This document shows positions 1 to 8,710 of a stretch of DNA of 43,781 bases, in pieces. Source of the stretch: Streptomyces sp. CBMA29. Its GTDB lineage: Bacteria > Actinomycetota > Actinomycetes > Streptomycetales > Streptomycetaceae. The notes beneath the pieces were generated by a model. It was not told the DNA's origin. It saw nothing but the letters and a program-made list of their open reading frames with translations, and ran no database searches. The stretch spans positions 1 through 43,781 of the forward strand of contig NZ_MECL01000259.1 in the NCBI RefSeq assembly GCF_014596445.1, in the 5' to 3' direction. The position numbers were made by a program, and so were the translations under genes. Positions within the stretch are counted from its first letter, which is position 1. Each line of letters begins with the position of its first letter.

Positions 1-1098
1 ACCGGACGGCGAGGCCGCGGACGGCGACGGATCCGCCGTGGTCGGCGCGGGCGCCGTCGTGGTGTCTGAGGCGTGCGCGACCGTGGTCGAGGGCGAGGAG
101 GAGCTGTGCAGCGCGAGTCCGAGCCCGACTCCCGCGAGGCACAGCACGGCTACCGACGCCACGATGACCCGGCCCCGGGTGACCGCGGGTTTGGCCCGCG
201 GGCCGGGCTCGGCGGTCGCTGCGGCCGCGCGGCCGACGGGAATGCCGTCGCCGTCCTGGGGCGGGGGCAGTTCCGCGTCCGGGTCGAGCCGGTGCGCGAC
301 CCGTTCGTCCAGCAGCCCGGTGTCCACCACGCCGGCCGAGTCGATGGTGAAACGCCAGCGGGGCTGATCGGTGCGGCCGACGACGACGACCGCCCACCGG
401 CCGTCCGGATCGTCGGCAAGCCGCTGGAAGCGTTCGCGGTCCCGGCCGCCGGGCGCGCCGCCCAGCAGCAGCACCCCGCCCGCCTCGTCCTCCAGGGCCG
501 CGTCGGTGTCGGCCGGGTCCTGCGGTTCGGCCGGCGCCGATGTGCCGGGGACCGGCTTGAAGCCGACCCGGACCACGCGCACCTCGCGGGACCAGGGGCT
601 GGCGGCCAGTTCGCGGGCCCAGTCGTGGGCCAGCGCCCGCGCCTGCCGGGCGTCGCCCTCCAGGCCGATGAGCCCGCCGACCTCGCCGAGGTTGAGCAGC
701 GCGAAGCCCTTGCTGGTGTTGCCGAGCGGGACCAGCCGCGGATACGGCTCCGGCAGCGACTCCGCCACGCTCGCGCTCTGGAGCCAGCGCAACTGGGCGT
801 GCCAGGTCCGCCCTTCATGGTCCGCGGTCCACCCGGCCGGTGGCCGCTGATCGGGCGTCCTGAGGTGGAACCAGACGGTCTCGGGCCCGACGACCACCAC
901 ATGGGCCACCGGAACGGCGCGGTTCTCGCGGTCGCAGGCGGTGGCCAGGACGCGGATGACCCGGTCCACGGTCCACAGACCGTGATCGGCACGCGGCGCC
1001 GAACCCGGTCGCTGCCCGGACCTTCGCGACCGGCGCAGCCGGGCGCTCCAGTCGGTGCGGCGAGGAAGGCGATCGGCGGATCGGGACGGGGGTGTCAC
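1..1098 (-). CDS. T7SS-locus single-pass membrane protein (3' end outside window)
   Basis: The frame is open for all 366 codons from a GTG start at 1098 to the window edge, so the C-terminus is missing. The start is chosen for a GGAG ribosome binding site six bases upstream. Residues about 40-150 (around DHGLWTVDRVIRVLATA and further on LVPLGNTSKGFALLNLGEVG) resemble, from memory, the N-terminal part of large LysM/BTAD-type actinobacterial membrane proteins. A hydrophobic segment (VIVASVAVLCLAGVGLGLAL) follows near residue 310. After it comes a Ser/Thr/Pro-rich stretch that probably lies outside the cell. It diverges from the T7SS operon and may be a T7SS accessory component. The function is not established. 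There is no recognised catalytic motif. Confidence 0.72.
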   Translation of the reverse strand, partial: MTPPSRSADRLPRRTDWSARLRRSRRSGQRPGSAPRADHGLWTVDRVIRVLATACDRENRAVPVAHVVVVGPETVWFHLRTPDQRPPAGWTADHEGRTWHAQLRWLQSASVAESLPEPYPRLVPLGNTSKGFALLNLGEVGGLIGLEGDARQARALAHDWARELAASPWSREVRVVRVGFKPVPGTSAPAEPQDPADTDAALEDEAGGVLLLGGAPGGRDRERFQRLADDPDGRWAVVVVGRTDQPRWRFTIDSAGVVDTGLLDERVAHRLDPDAELPPPQDGDGIPVGRAAAATAEPGPRAKPAVTRGRVIVASVAVLCLAGVGLGLALHSSSSPSTTVAHASDTTTAPAPTTADPSPSAASPSG

Positions 1099-1108
1099 CT
1101 GTGTCTCC

Positions 1109-1168
1109 TTCACTCACGTCGTCACTCGCGTCCGCCCACGCCGTCAGCACGTTCACTCACGTCGTCAC
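1109..1168. repeat. 17-bp direct repeat in the divergent T7SS promoter region
   Basis: The 17-base sequence TTCACTCACGTCGTCAC occurs at 1109-1125 and again, identical, at 1152-1168 (43-base period). The first copy touches the ribosome binding site of the minus-strand membrane protein gene. The pair lies in the roughly 300-base region between the two divergent transcription units. It could be a pair of regulator sites on about the same DNA face (four helical turns), or a simple duplication. Confidence 0.6.
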
Positions 1169-1274
1169 CGGGCCGGTCGCGTCGCGCCCGCGGTGTGCCG
1201 CGCACGCTGTGTCCTGTGAACGGTGGTTGCCCGCCACGGGGGGTGTCAACGGCGGGCGCGGGGCGGCGGCGGCC

Positions 1275-1296
1275 CCTTGGGCCCAGGGGCCCAAGG
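1275..1296. promoter_or_regulatory. perfect palindrome upstream of the T7SS operon
   Basis: Arms CCTTGGGCCC and GGGCCCAAGG are perfectly complementary around a two-base centre (AG). A two-base centre suits a dimeric protein-binding site better than an RNA hairpin. It lies about 110 bp upstream of the WXG100 start codon, in the only long non-coding stretch of the locus, so it is a candidate operator for the T7SS genes. The binding protein is unknown. Confidence 0.5.
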
Positions 1297-1407
1297 TCGC
1301 CCGCGAGCCCTGGACCAGGCATCGCAGCCGTTCCTAGCATCGACCGCGTCCGGGCCCGGCGTGCCGCCGCGTACCGGCAAGCCCGGCAACGTCAGAAGGG
1401 ACGCACG

Positions 1408-1707
1408 ATGACGAATCTGAACATCACGTATCAGGAGATGTCGGACAGCGCGAGCAAGATGCGCAACAACAAGGCCGACATCGACCAGAAGCTCACCGAG
1501 TGCAAGAACATCGTCGACAACCTCACCGGCTCGGGGTTCGTCACCGACCAGGCGTCCGGCAGGTTCGACGAGGTGCACACCGAATTCGTCACGTCGGCCA
1601 ACCAGGCCATGGAGACGCTGGACCAGTTGTCGCAGTGGCTCGACAAGGCCGTGGACGCGATGCAGGACATGGACACCCAGCTCGCCAGCTCGCTCAACCA
1701 GAAGTAA
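1408..1707 (+). CDS. WXG100-family (Esx) small secreted protein
   Basis: This 99-residue protein has the size and helix-turn-helix hairpin pattern of ESAT-6/CFP-10 family proteins, which are exported by type VII secretion as dimers. The usual W-x-G turn is degenerate: the turn reads LTGSGFVTDQASGRF around residue 45. That Gly-Phe-Val-Thr-Asp turn is, from memory, the form seen in Streptomyces EsxA proteins. Start ATG 1408 follows AAGGG at 1396-1400. It is the first gene of the plus-strand operon, 77 bp before the EccC-type ATPase, which supports the assignment. Secretion is inferred from family and context. Confidence 0.9.
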   Translation: MTNLNITYQEMSDSASKMRNNKADIDQKLTECKNIVDNLTGSGFVTDQASGRFDEVHTEFVTSANQAMETLDQLSQWLDKAVDAMQDMDTQLASSLNQK

Positions 1708-1784
1708 CGGGCCGCGGCCGGTCCACCGGCGCCGCCCGCACCCCGCACCGGGCGTGCGGGCGTCCGATTCACGAGGGGGGAACC

Positions 1785-4700
1785 ATGCCCATGATGATCA
1801 CCATCGCCCGATCCCCCGACTGGTCGGCCGACGTCGCGGTGGACGCCGATCCCACGACCCCGCTCCGCGATGTCGTCAAGAATCTGCTGGACAGTCTCGA
1901 CGGGTCGCAGCCCCCGACGCTCGGTGGCTCGGCGCAGTCGGCGGTCTACCTCGCCGACCAGCCGCTCGACCTCTCACTGCCCCTGGCCAGCAGCGGCATC
2001 CACGACGGCACCGTGCTCTGGCTCGACCGGCCGGGACCCGTCGAGACCCCGCCCGTCGGCCTGGTGACCGTCCGGGCCGTCGCGGGCGCGGGCGCCGGAC
2101 GGATCTGGTACCTCGGCGCGGGTGAGTACCGCGTCGGATCGGGCGCCGACTGCCAGGTCGACGTGGGCGGCGGGCCGCCGGTGGCCGCCGTCGTCCGGAT
2201 CTCCCTCGACGCCTCGGTACGGGTGCGCGCCGTCGGGCACTCCGCGCTGCTCGACCGCGTCGCCCTGCCCGACCACGACGTGGCCTGGCCCGAGACGGTC
2301 CAACTCCTGGTCGGGGAGACCTTCCTGGAGGCGCACCCCCTGCTGCGCCCCGACGCCGTCGTCGAGCCCTCGCCCGACGGGGAGTACCTCGACTACAACC
2401 GCCCTCCCCGGCTGCTTCCCCCCGTGCAGCACACCGTGTTCCGGCTGCCGTCCCAGCCCAGGCCGCCCTCCCTGAACGCGCTTCCGTGGCTGACCGCGGC
2501 CCTGCCCGCCGTACTCGGCAGCCTCATCGCGGTGATGTTCCACAACCCGATGTTCCTGATGATGGCGGCGATGTCGCCGGTCATGATGCTCGGAAGCTGG
2601 TTCACCGGACGGCGGCAGGGCCGGATCAGCCACCGCCGCCAAGTGGCCGAGTACGGAGCCCAGTTGGCGGCGACCGAGGCCGAGATCGCGACGGCGCTCG
2701 AACAGGAACGCCGCGACCGCCGCGCCGCGAGCCCCGACCCCGCCGAACTGCTCGTCATCGCCACCGGCCCGCGGTCCCGGCTCTGGGAACGCCGCCGCAC
2801 CGACCCCGACCACCTGCTGGTCAGGGTCGGCATCGCCGATCTGCCCACGGCCATCGCCGTCGAGCAGGGCGACGGCACGCGGCGCGGCCGGGACCTGCGG
2901 GCGGCCCCCGACGTACCGGCCGCCTTCTCCATCGCGGAGGCCGGAGTCGTCGGCGTCGTGGGACCCGAGGGCTGGCCGCGGCACATGGCGCGCTGGCTGA
3001 CCGGGCAGCTCGCCGTCCTCCAGAGCCCCCGCGACGTGCAGTTGTACATCCTGACCGATCCGGCGGGCGAGTCCCTGTGGGAGTGGGCCGCCTGGCTGCC
3101 GCACTCCCGGCCGCTGCTGGGCCAGCAGGCCCTGTCCCTGATGGGCGCCGACGCCGAAACCCTCGGCCGCCGGGTCGCGGAACTGAGCGAACTCATCCAC
3201 GTACGCCAGCAGGCCCGGCTCAACGCCGGGCTCGGCGCCGCGTTCGCCGACCCCGACGTCGTCGTGCTGATGGACGGCGCCCGGCGGCTGCGGGCCCTGC
3301 CCGGAGTGGTGGCGATCCTCCAGGAAGGCCCGGCGGTCGGCGTCTACAGCATCTGCGTGGACGCCGACGAGCGGACGCTGCCCGAGGAGTGCGCCACCGT
3401 CGTCATCGGCGGCGGTTCGCGCCCGGCCACCCTGCGCAGGCAGCGCGCCGCGCAGGTCGACGGCATCGTCTCCGACGAGGTCCCGGAGAGCTGGTACGCC
3501 TCGGCCGGACGCAGACTCGCGCCGCTGCGCGACGTCAGCGAGAACCAGGGCGACGCCGCCCTGCCCGCCTCCGCGCGGCTGCTGGAGATCCTGGGCCTCG
3601 AGGAGCCGACCCCCGCGGCGATCGCCGCCCGCTGGCGTTCCTCCGGCCGTGGCACCAAGGCCGTCGTCGGCTATTCGCTCAACGGGCCGTTCGCCCTGGA
3701 CCTGGTCAACCACGGCCCGCACGGACTCGTGGCGGGCACCACGGGCTCGGGCAAGTCGGAGTTCCTGCAGAGCCTGGTGGCCTCGCTGGCCGTCGCCAAC
3801 CGCCCGGACGCCATGACCTTCGTCCTGGTCGACTACAAGGGCGGCGCCGCGTTCAAGGACTGCGTCGACCTTCCCCACACCGTCGGCCTGGTGACCGACC
3901 TCGACCCGCATCTCGTCGAGCGCGCCCTGACCTCGCTGAGCGCCGAACTCACCCACCGTGAGCACCAGTTGGCGGCGGCGGGCGCCAAGGACCTGGAGGA
4001 CTACCTCGACTACGCGGGCCGCAGGCCGGAACTTCCCCCGATTCCCCGTCTGGTCATCGTCATCGACGAGTTCGCCTCGATGGCGCGTGAACTGCCCGAC
4101 TTCGTCACCGGCCTGGTCAACATCGCCCAGCGCGGGCGCTCGCTGGGCATCCATCTGATCCTGGCGACGCAGCGCCCGTCCGGCGTGGTGTCGGCGGAGA
4201 TCCGTGCCAACACCAATCTGCGGGTCGCCCTGCGGGTGACCGACGCGGGGGAGAGCACCGACGTCATCGACGCGCGGGAGGCCGCGGCCATCACGACGGC
4301 CACGCCCGGACGGGCGTACGCGCGGCTCGGGCACAGCTCGCTGATCCCGTTCCAGACCGGGCGGGTCGGGGGCCGCCGTCCCATGGCCGACAGGACCGCC
4401 GCGACGGCCGCGCCCTTCCTGCGCCCGGTCTCCTGGCTCGACCTCGGACTGCCCGCGCCCCAGCGCCCGCGCACCGTCGCCGAGACCGACGAGGTGACCG
4501 ACCTGTCGGTCCTGGTGTCGGCCATCGGACAGGCCAACGCCATGCTGGGCATCGCCGCGCAGCGCCGCCCGTGGCTGCCGCCGCTGCCGCTGTCCGCGGT
4601 GGTCGACCTGACGGCGGACCCGGTCCGCGGCTCCCGGCAGGACCCGTCCTTCTCGTGGGCTATCCAGGACCTGCCGATGCGGCAGCGCCAGGAGACGGTG

Positions 4701-6236
4701 ACGGTGGACCTGGCCACCTTCGGCCACCTGCACATCGTCGGCGCGCCCCGCTCGGGCCGCTCCATGGCGCTGCGCACCTTCGCCGCCGCGGCGGCCAGCC
4801 AGTCCACCGTCGCCGACCTGCACCTGTACGGGCTCGACTGCGGCAACGGCGCCCTGCTCCCGCTCACCCGGCTGCCGCACTGCGGCGCTGTGGTGCAGCG
4901 CTCGGAGACCGACCGCGCCGCCCGGCTGCTCAGGCGGCTGCACGCCGAGGTGCAGAACCGTCAACGACTGCTCGGCGAGGGCGGGTTCGCCGATGTGACC
5001 GAGCAGCGCGCGGCCCGGCCCGAGGCCGAGCGGCTGCCGCACGTCGTGCTGCTGCTCGACCGCTGGGAGGGGTTCATGGGCACCCTCAGCGAGTACGACA
5101 GCGGGTCGCTGACCAATCTGGTCCAGACCCTGCACCGGGAAGGCGCGAGCGCCGGGGTGCACCTGGTCATCGCGGGCGACCACATGCTGCTGAGCGGCCG
5201 GATGAGTTCGCTGTGCGACGACAAGCTGGTGCTGCGGCTCTCCGACCGCAGCGACATGGGCCTGGCGGGGCTGAACTCGCGGAAGATCCCGGAGAATCTG
5301 CCGCCGGGCCGCGGCTACCGCGCGCCCAGCGCGATCGAGACCCAGGTCGGGCTCGTGGCGGACGACCCGGCGGGCCCCGCGCAGGCCGCCGCCGTGCACG
5401 CGCTGGCGGCCCGGCTCACCGAGCGCGAGGCGGGGGTCCCCAAATCGGCCCGCCCCAACCGGATCGCGGTGCTGCCCACCCAGCTCTCCTTCGACCAGGC
5501 GTGGGAGATGGTGGAGGAGACGCCGAAGCCCATGTGGGCCCTGGTGGGGGTCGCGGGCGACGACCTCGAACCCGTCGGCGCCGACCTGATGGGCGATCAG
5601 CCGACCTTCCTGGTCGCGGGACCGTCCAGGTCGGGGCGGAGCACCGCGCTGACCGTCATGACCGAGTCGCTGCTGCGCGGCGGCGTCGAGATCGTCATCG
5701 GCGCCCCCATGAACTCACCCCTGCGGGCCTTCGAGGGCAGGACCGGGGTGCGCGGTGTCATCACCGCGGACGCCCCCACCGAGCAGCAGTTCTCCGATCT
5801 GCTCAACACCGGTGACGGACCCGTCGTCCTCGTGGTCGACGACGCCGAGACCTGGCGCGACCTGCCCTGCCGCGACTGGCTGAAGGCGTTCGTGAAGAAG
5901 GCGTCGGGAAGCAGGCGCGGCGTGGTCCTCGGCGGGGACGTCGCCTCGGTGGCGATGGGCTTCTCCGGCTGGCAGTCCGAGGTCAAGCGCAACCGGCGCG
6001 GCGTCCTGCTGTCGCCGCCCACCTTGAACGACGGCGACCTGGTGGGGGTGCGGCTGTCCCGTTCCCAGCTCGCCGCCAGGGTCGTACCGGGCGCCGCCCT
6101 GGTGCACCTGGGCAGCGGCAGCCTGCTGCCCGCCCAGATCCCCCTGCCGCCGACCGTCGGCGGGCCCGCGCACGACACCGCGGCGCACGACACCTCGGCG
6201 CGCGACAACTCCGCACACGACAACAGGGAGCAGTGA
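1785..6236 (+). CDS. eccC: type VII secretion FtsK/SpoIIIE ATPase, EccC/EssC type with FHA-like N-terminus
   Basis: This 1483-residue motor ATPase drives type VII secretion at the membrane. Residues 1-85 look ubiquitin-like. Residues about 92-190 look FHA-like (YLGAGEYRVGSGADCQVDVG), as in Firmicutes EssC. Two membrane helices follow at about 234-275. The first FtsK domain is canonical, with Walker A GTTGSGKS at 651-658 and Walker B ending D761-E762. The second and third ATPase domains carry GAPRSGRS (986-993) and GPSRSGRS (1279-1286), with Arg in place of the Walker A Lys. The C-terminus is a short His-Asp/Ala-rich tail. Start ATG 1785 follows a GAGGGGGG ribosome binding site. The stop codon overlaps the next start by one base (TGATG). 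The single full-length chain contrasts with split mycobacterial EccCa/EccCb. Confidence 0.95.
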   Translation: MPMMITIARSPDWSADVAVDADPTTPLRDVVKNLLDSLDGSQPPTLGGSAQSAVYLADQPLDLSLPLASSGIHDGTVLWLDRPGPVETPPVGLVTVRAVAGAGAGRIWYLGAGEYRVGSGADCQVDVGGGPPVAAVVRISLDASVRVRAVGHSALLDRVALPDHDVAWPETVQLLVGETFLEAHPLLRPDAVVEPSPDGEYLDYNRPPRLLPPVQHTVFRLPSQPRPPSLNALPWLTAALPAVLGSLIAVMFHNPMFLMMAAMSPVMMLGSWFTGRRQGRISHRRQVAEYGAQLAATEAEIATALEQERRDRRAASPDPAELLVIATGPRSRLWERRRTDPDHLLVRVGIADLPTAIAVEQGDGTRRGRDLRAAPDVPAAFSIAEAGVVGVVGPEGWPRHMARWLTGQLAVLQSPRDVQLYILTDPAGESLWEWAAWLPHSRPLLGQQALSLMGADAETLGRRVAELSELIHVRQQARLNAGLGAAFADPDVVVLMDGARRLRALPGVVAILQEGPAVGVYSICVDADERTLPEECATVVIGGGSRPATLRRQRAAQVDGIVSDEVPESWYASAGRRLAPLRDVSENQGDAALPASARLLEILGLEEPTPAAIAARWRSSGRGTKAVVGYSLNGPFALDLVNHGPHGLVAGTTGSGKSEFLQSLVASLAVANRPDAMTFVLVDYKGGAAFKDCVDLPHTVGLVTDLDPHLVERALTSLSAELTHREHQLAAAGAKDLEDYLDYAGRRPELPPIPRLVIVIDEFASMARELPDFVTGLVNIAQRGRSLGIHLILATQRPSGVVSAEIRANTNLRVALRVTDAGESTDVIDAREAAAITTATPGRAYARLGHSSLIPFQTGRVGGRRPMADRTAATAAPFLRPVSWLDLGLPAPQRPRTVAETDEVTDLSVLVSAIGQANAMLGIAAQRRPWLPPLPLSAVVDLTADPVRGSRQDPSFSWAIQDLPMRQRQETVTVDLATFGHLHIVGAPRSGRSMALRTFAAAAASQSTVADLHLYGLDCGNGALLPLTRLPHCGAVVQRSETDRAARLLRRLHAEVQNRQRLLGEGGFADVTEQRAARPEAERLPHVVLLLDRWEGFMGTLSEYDSGSLTNLVQTLHREGASAGVHLVIAGDHMLLSGRMSSLCDDKLVLRLSDRSDMGLAGLNSRKIPENLPPGRGYRAPSAIETQVGLVADDPAGPAQAAAVHALAARLTEREAGVPKSARPNRIAVLPTQLSFDQAWEMVEETPKPMWALVGVAGDDLEPVGADLMGDQPTFLVAGPSRSGRSTALTVMTESLLRGGVEIVIGAPMNSPLRAFEGRTGVRGVITADAPTEQQFSDLLNTGDGPVVLVVDDAETWRDLPCRDWLKAFVKKASGSRRGVVLGGDVASVAMGFSGWQSEVKRNRRGVLLSPPTLNDGDLVGVRLSRSQLAARVVPGAALVHLGSGSLLPAQIPLPPTVGGPAHDTAAHDTSARDNSAHDNREQ

Positions 6237-6514
6237 TGGCGGACCTCGTGGTGAAGGACCTCCAGAGCCTCGCGAGCGACCTCGGCGAGCTGATCGGTCA
6301 GTTCGAGGGAGCGCTGGACTTCCAGAACGACGACAAGGGCCTGTGGGGTCAGCTCAACGCCAACCTGTCGATGGGCGACTTCGCCGACAACTGGACCGTG
6401 CACCGTGACGCGATGGTCAAGTCCATGAAGAGCCTGCGCGACAAGGTCAACAAGGTCGACGAGGCGTGGGCGCAGGCGGACCAGCAGTTGCTGGACTCAT
6501 TCGAGGACGGCTGA
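6236..6514 (+). CDS. second small Esx/WXG100-like protein
   Basis: This 92-residue, mostly helical acidic protein has a W37-G38 pair and a second Trp in GDFADNW near residue 53, about where the two helices should turn. Size, composition and position directly after the secretion ATPase fit an Esx partner, possibly of the WXG100 protein at 1408-1707. Start ATG 6236 is used. It shares one base with the eccC stop and follows GGGAG at 6226-6230. An in-frame GTG three bases earlier is the alternative. The motif is atypical, so assignment to the WXG100 superfamily rests partly on context. Confidence 0.8.
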   Translation: MADLVVKDLQSLASDLGELIGQFEGALDFQNDDKGLWGQLNANLSMGDFADNWTVHRDAMVKSMKSLRDKVNKVDEAWAQADQQLLDSFEDG

Positions 6515-6536
6515 CGAGCGTCACAAGGAGAACAGC

Positions 6537-7967
6537 ATGTCCATCAGAAACCTCGACTGGTCGCCACTGGACCGGCACTCGGACCCGATCCACACCGACC
6601 TCGACGTGGTGAGCGGCGCGCAGACGCGCTACCAGCACATCGCCGACACCATCGACGACGCGGTCACCAAGCTCCAGCGGATCGTCGACACCGACAGCGA
6701 CAGCCTGGCGGGCCAGTACGTGGAGGGCCTGAGGTCCGAGGCGACCAGCGTCAAGGACAGCCTTACCAAGGCCGTGGTGCGCTACCACGACGTCGCCGCG
6801 GAGATCAAGAAGTACGAGCCCGACCTCGAACAGGGGCTGAACGAGACGGCCGCCGCGCGCACCGACGCCGAAGAGGCCAAGAACGACCAGACCAAGGCGC
6901 ACGCCATGCCCGACCCGCAGAAGCAGTCGGACGGCACCACCACCCCCGAGGAGCAGCAGAAGGGATCCGACAAGGACAAGGCGAACGCCGACGCGGACGG
7001 GAAGCTGGCGGCGGCCAAGACGCGGCTGACCAACGCGATGGACGCGCTGAACGTGGCGGGCAAGCGCTTCGGCGACGCGGTCAACTGCAAGAAGTACGAC
7101 GACGGCCTGACCGACTCCTGGAAGGACAAGCTCGACGCCGTCATGGCCAAGATCAGCCAGATCTTCGCCATCATCGGCATGATCCTCGGAGTCCTCGCGA
7201 TCCTCATCCCCGGTGTGAACGCGCTGATCATCGCGGGAGTGGTGGCAGGCGCGATCACCCTGGTCGCCAACATCGTGCTGTACGCGCACGGCAAGGGCAG
7301 CGTCGTCGACGTGATCCTCGGGGCCGTCGGTCTCGGCCTCGCGGGCATCGGCGCCATCGCCTCGCTTGCCGCCAAGGGCCTGGCGAACGCGGCCAAGACG
7401 CTCGGCCAGTTGGCCGGCCGGCCGCGCCCGGTGACGACCAACCCCCCGCAACTGCACTGGGGTCCGGGCGCGCCGATCGAGCTGACCCCGATGGGCCCCG
7501 CGGCGGGCGCGGGCACCCGCACCGGGCCGAGCGTGATCGGCGGGGTGAACACCGTGCCCGGCGACTTCGTCATGCCGATCAACCCGGCCACCGGCTGGAC
7601 GAACATGTCGGACTGGTTCAACAACCCCGCCACCAACTGGCTGTTGGGAAAATTCGGGGCCATCACCCCCGAACTCGGCTTCTGGGAGTCGGCGGGACTC
7701 CAGTTCAAGGGCGCCGGCGCGATGTGGGGAAAGCTGTTCACCGATCCGCTGAACTTCGCCAAGGACTGGGCGGGCGTCATCGGCGGTCTGAGCGGCTTCC
7801 GCGACCTGTCGGCCGTCATGGCCGCCATCGGCGGCAAGATCTCCCCGCTCTGGTACGTCTGGGGCGGTCTCAACGGCGCCTTCGGCATGGGCGGTCTGAT
7901 CTACACCGGCGGACGCCTGGTCGGCTGGATCCCCGCGGTCAACCCGCCCGGTGTGGCCGCCTCATGA
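6537..7967 (+). CDS. putative T7SS substrate with central membrane-inserting region
   Basis: This 476-residue protein starts LDWSPLDRHSDPIHTD, which fits the N-terminal signature I recall for actinobacterial 'putative T7SS-secreted' proteins. A long charged helical region follows (to about residue 195, with a Gln/Glu/Lys linker near 130-150). A strongly hydrophobic block at about 210-290 holds two to three possible membrane segments. The C-terminal 170 residues are rich in Trp, Gly and Asn and show no toxin motif I recognise. A ribosome binding site (AAGGAG) precedes ATG 6537, 22 bases after the Esx-like gene. The next gene's alternative ATG overlaps its stop. It could be an LXG-like effector, a membrane-perforating substrate, or a structural membrane partner. 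Confidence 0.8.
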   Translation: MSIRNLDWSPLDRHSDPIHTDLDVVSGAQTRYQHIADTIDDAVTKLQRIVDTDSDSLAGQYVEGLRSEATSVKDSLTKAVVRYHDVAAEIKKYEPDLEQGLNETAAARTDAEEAKNDQTKAHAMPDPQKQSDGTTTPEEQQKGSDKDKANADADGKLAAAKTRLTNAMDALNVAGKRFGDAVNCKKYDDGLTDSWKDKLDAVMAKISQIFAIIGMILGVLAILIPGVNALIIAGVVAGAITLVANIVLYAHGKGSVVDVILGAVGLGLAGIGAIASLAAKGLANAAKTLGQLAGRPRPVTTNPPQLHWGPGAPIELTPMGPAAGAGTRTGPSVIGGVNTVPGDFVMPINPATGWTNMSDWFNNPATNWLLGKFGAITPELGFWESAGLQFKGAGAMWGKLFTDPLNFAKDWAGVIGGLSGFRDLSAVMAAIGGKISPLWYVWGGLNGAFGMGGLIYTGGRLVGWIPAVNPPGVAAS

Positions 7968-7981
7968 CCAGTGGAGACGAC

Positions 7982-8710
7982 ATGAGCGACGACCTGGCCG
8001 CGGCGGACGGGCTGCCCTGGCACTGGGAATGGGTGCCCGGCATCCGGCCGGACGACGAGGAGTACGCGGCCTGGACCGCGCACATCGTGGCGCTCTTCGC
8101 CGACTGGACCTCCGAGGGCCTGGACGCGGCGCGGCTGGCCTGGCCCGCCGAGGCGGGCGTCGAATTCCCCTTCACGTCCGACATGGTGGGGCAGGGCGCC
8201 GCCGAATGGCTGCTGCACCGGGCGGGCCAACTGCCCGCGTGGTCCCGGCTCGCCTGGGGAGCGGCGTTCGTGCAGGGCAGCGCGCGCTGGGCGCCGGTCC
8301 CGGTGGTGGTGGAATTCCGCCGTCCCCGGGAGGAGGACCCCAACTACCTGATGGAGGTCGTCGGCGCCTCCGGCCGCGACGGCGACGCACGGCAGCCGAC
8401 GATCGACTACGTGACGACCCCGATCGGCGACGGAGTGCAGGTCTTCGCCCTCGGACGGACCCCGGAGGGGGCGGCGTTCGGCCGCGCCGAAGCCGCGATG
8501 CGCCTGGACGTGCCGCCGGTCGGCGGCGCCGCGAGCGTCAGCTCCGACGTCGTACTGACCACCGTCGTCTTCGAGATGGGCCTGATGGCGCTGATCAGCG
8601 CCGGTGTGGAGCAGTTGATGCAGCAGATCGCCCACGACTGCGCACCCCCGGCCGACGGGGGCCCGGCCAGACTCGGGTTCGCCACCACCACCGAGGGGAG
8701 CCAGCGGTGA
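7982..8710 (+). CDS. T7SS-operon protein of unknown function
   Basis: I do not recognise this 242-residue soluble protein. It is acidic and Trp-rich at the N-terminus (GLPWHWEWVPGIRPDDEE) and has a regular alpha/beta pattern. A moderately hydrophobic helix lies near residues 205-222. ATG 7982 is preferred because GGAG at 7973-7976 is well placed. ATG 7964, which overlaps the preceding stop as ATGA, is the alternative and would add six residues. The position between the putative substrate and another unknown gene suggests a chaperone, adaptor or immunity role for the substrate. This is inference from context only. Confidence 0.8.
   Translation: MSDDLAAADGLPWHWEWVPGIRPDDEEYAAWTAHIVALFADWTSEGLDAARLAWPAEAGVEFPFTSDMVGQGAAEWLLHRAGQLPAWSRLAWGAAFVQGSARWAPVPVVVEFRRPREEDPNYLMEVVGASGRDGDARQPTIDYVTTPIGDGVQVFALGRTPEGAAFGRAEAAMRLDVPPVGGAASVSSDVVLTTVVFEMGLMALISAGVEQLMQQIAHDCAPPADGGPARLGFATTTEGSQR

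Noticed and set aside
1974..5399. Very long open frame on the minus strand across the secretion ATPase
   Set aside because: It is the antisense of a clear EccC gene in high-GC DNA, and its translation is low-complexity Gly/Arg/Gln without any domain.
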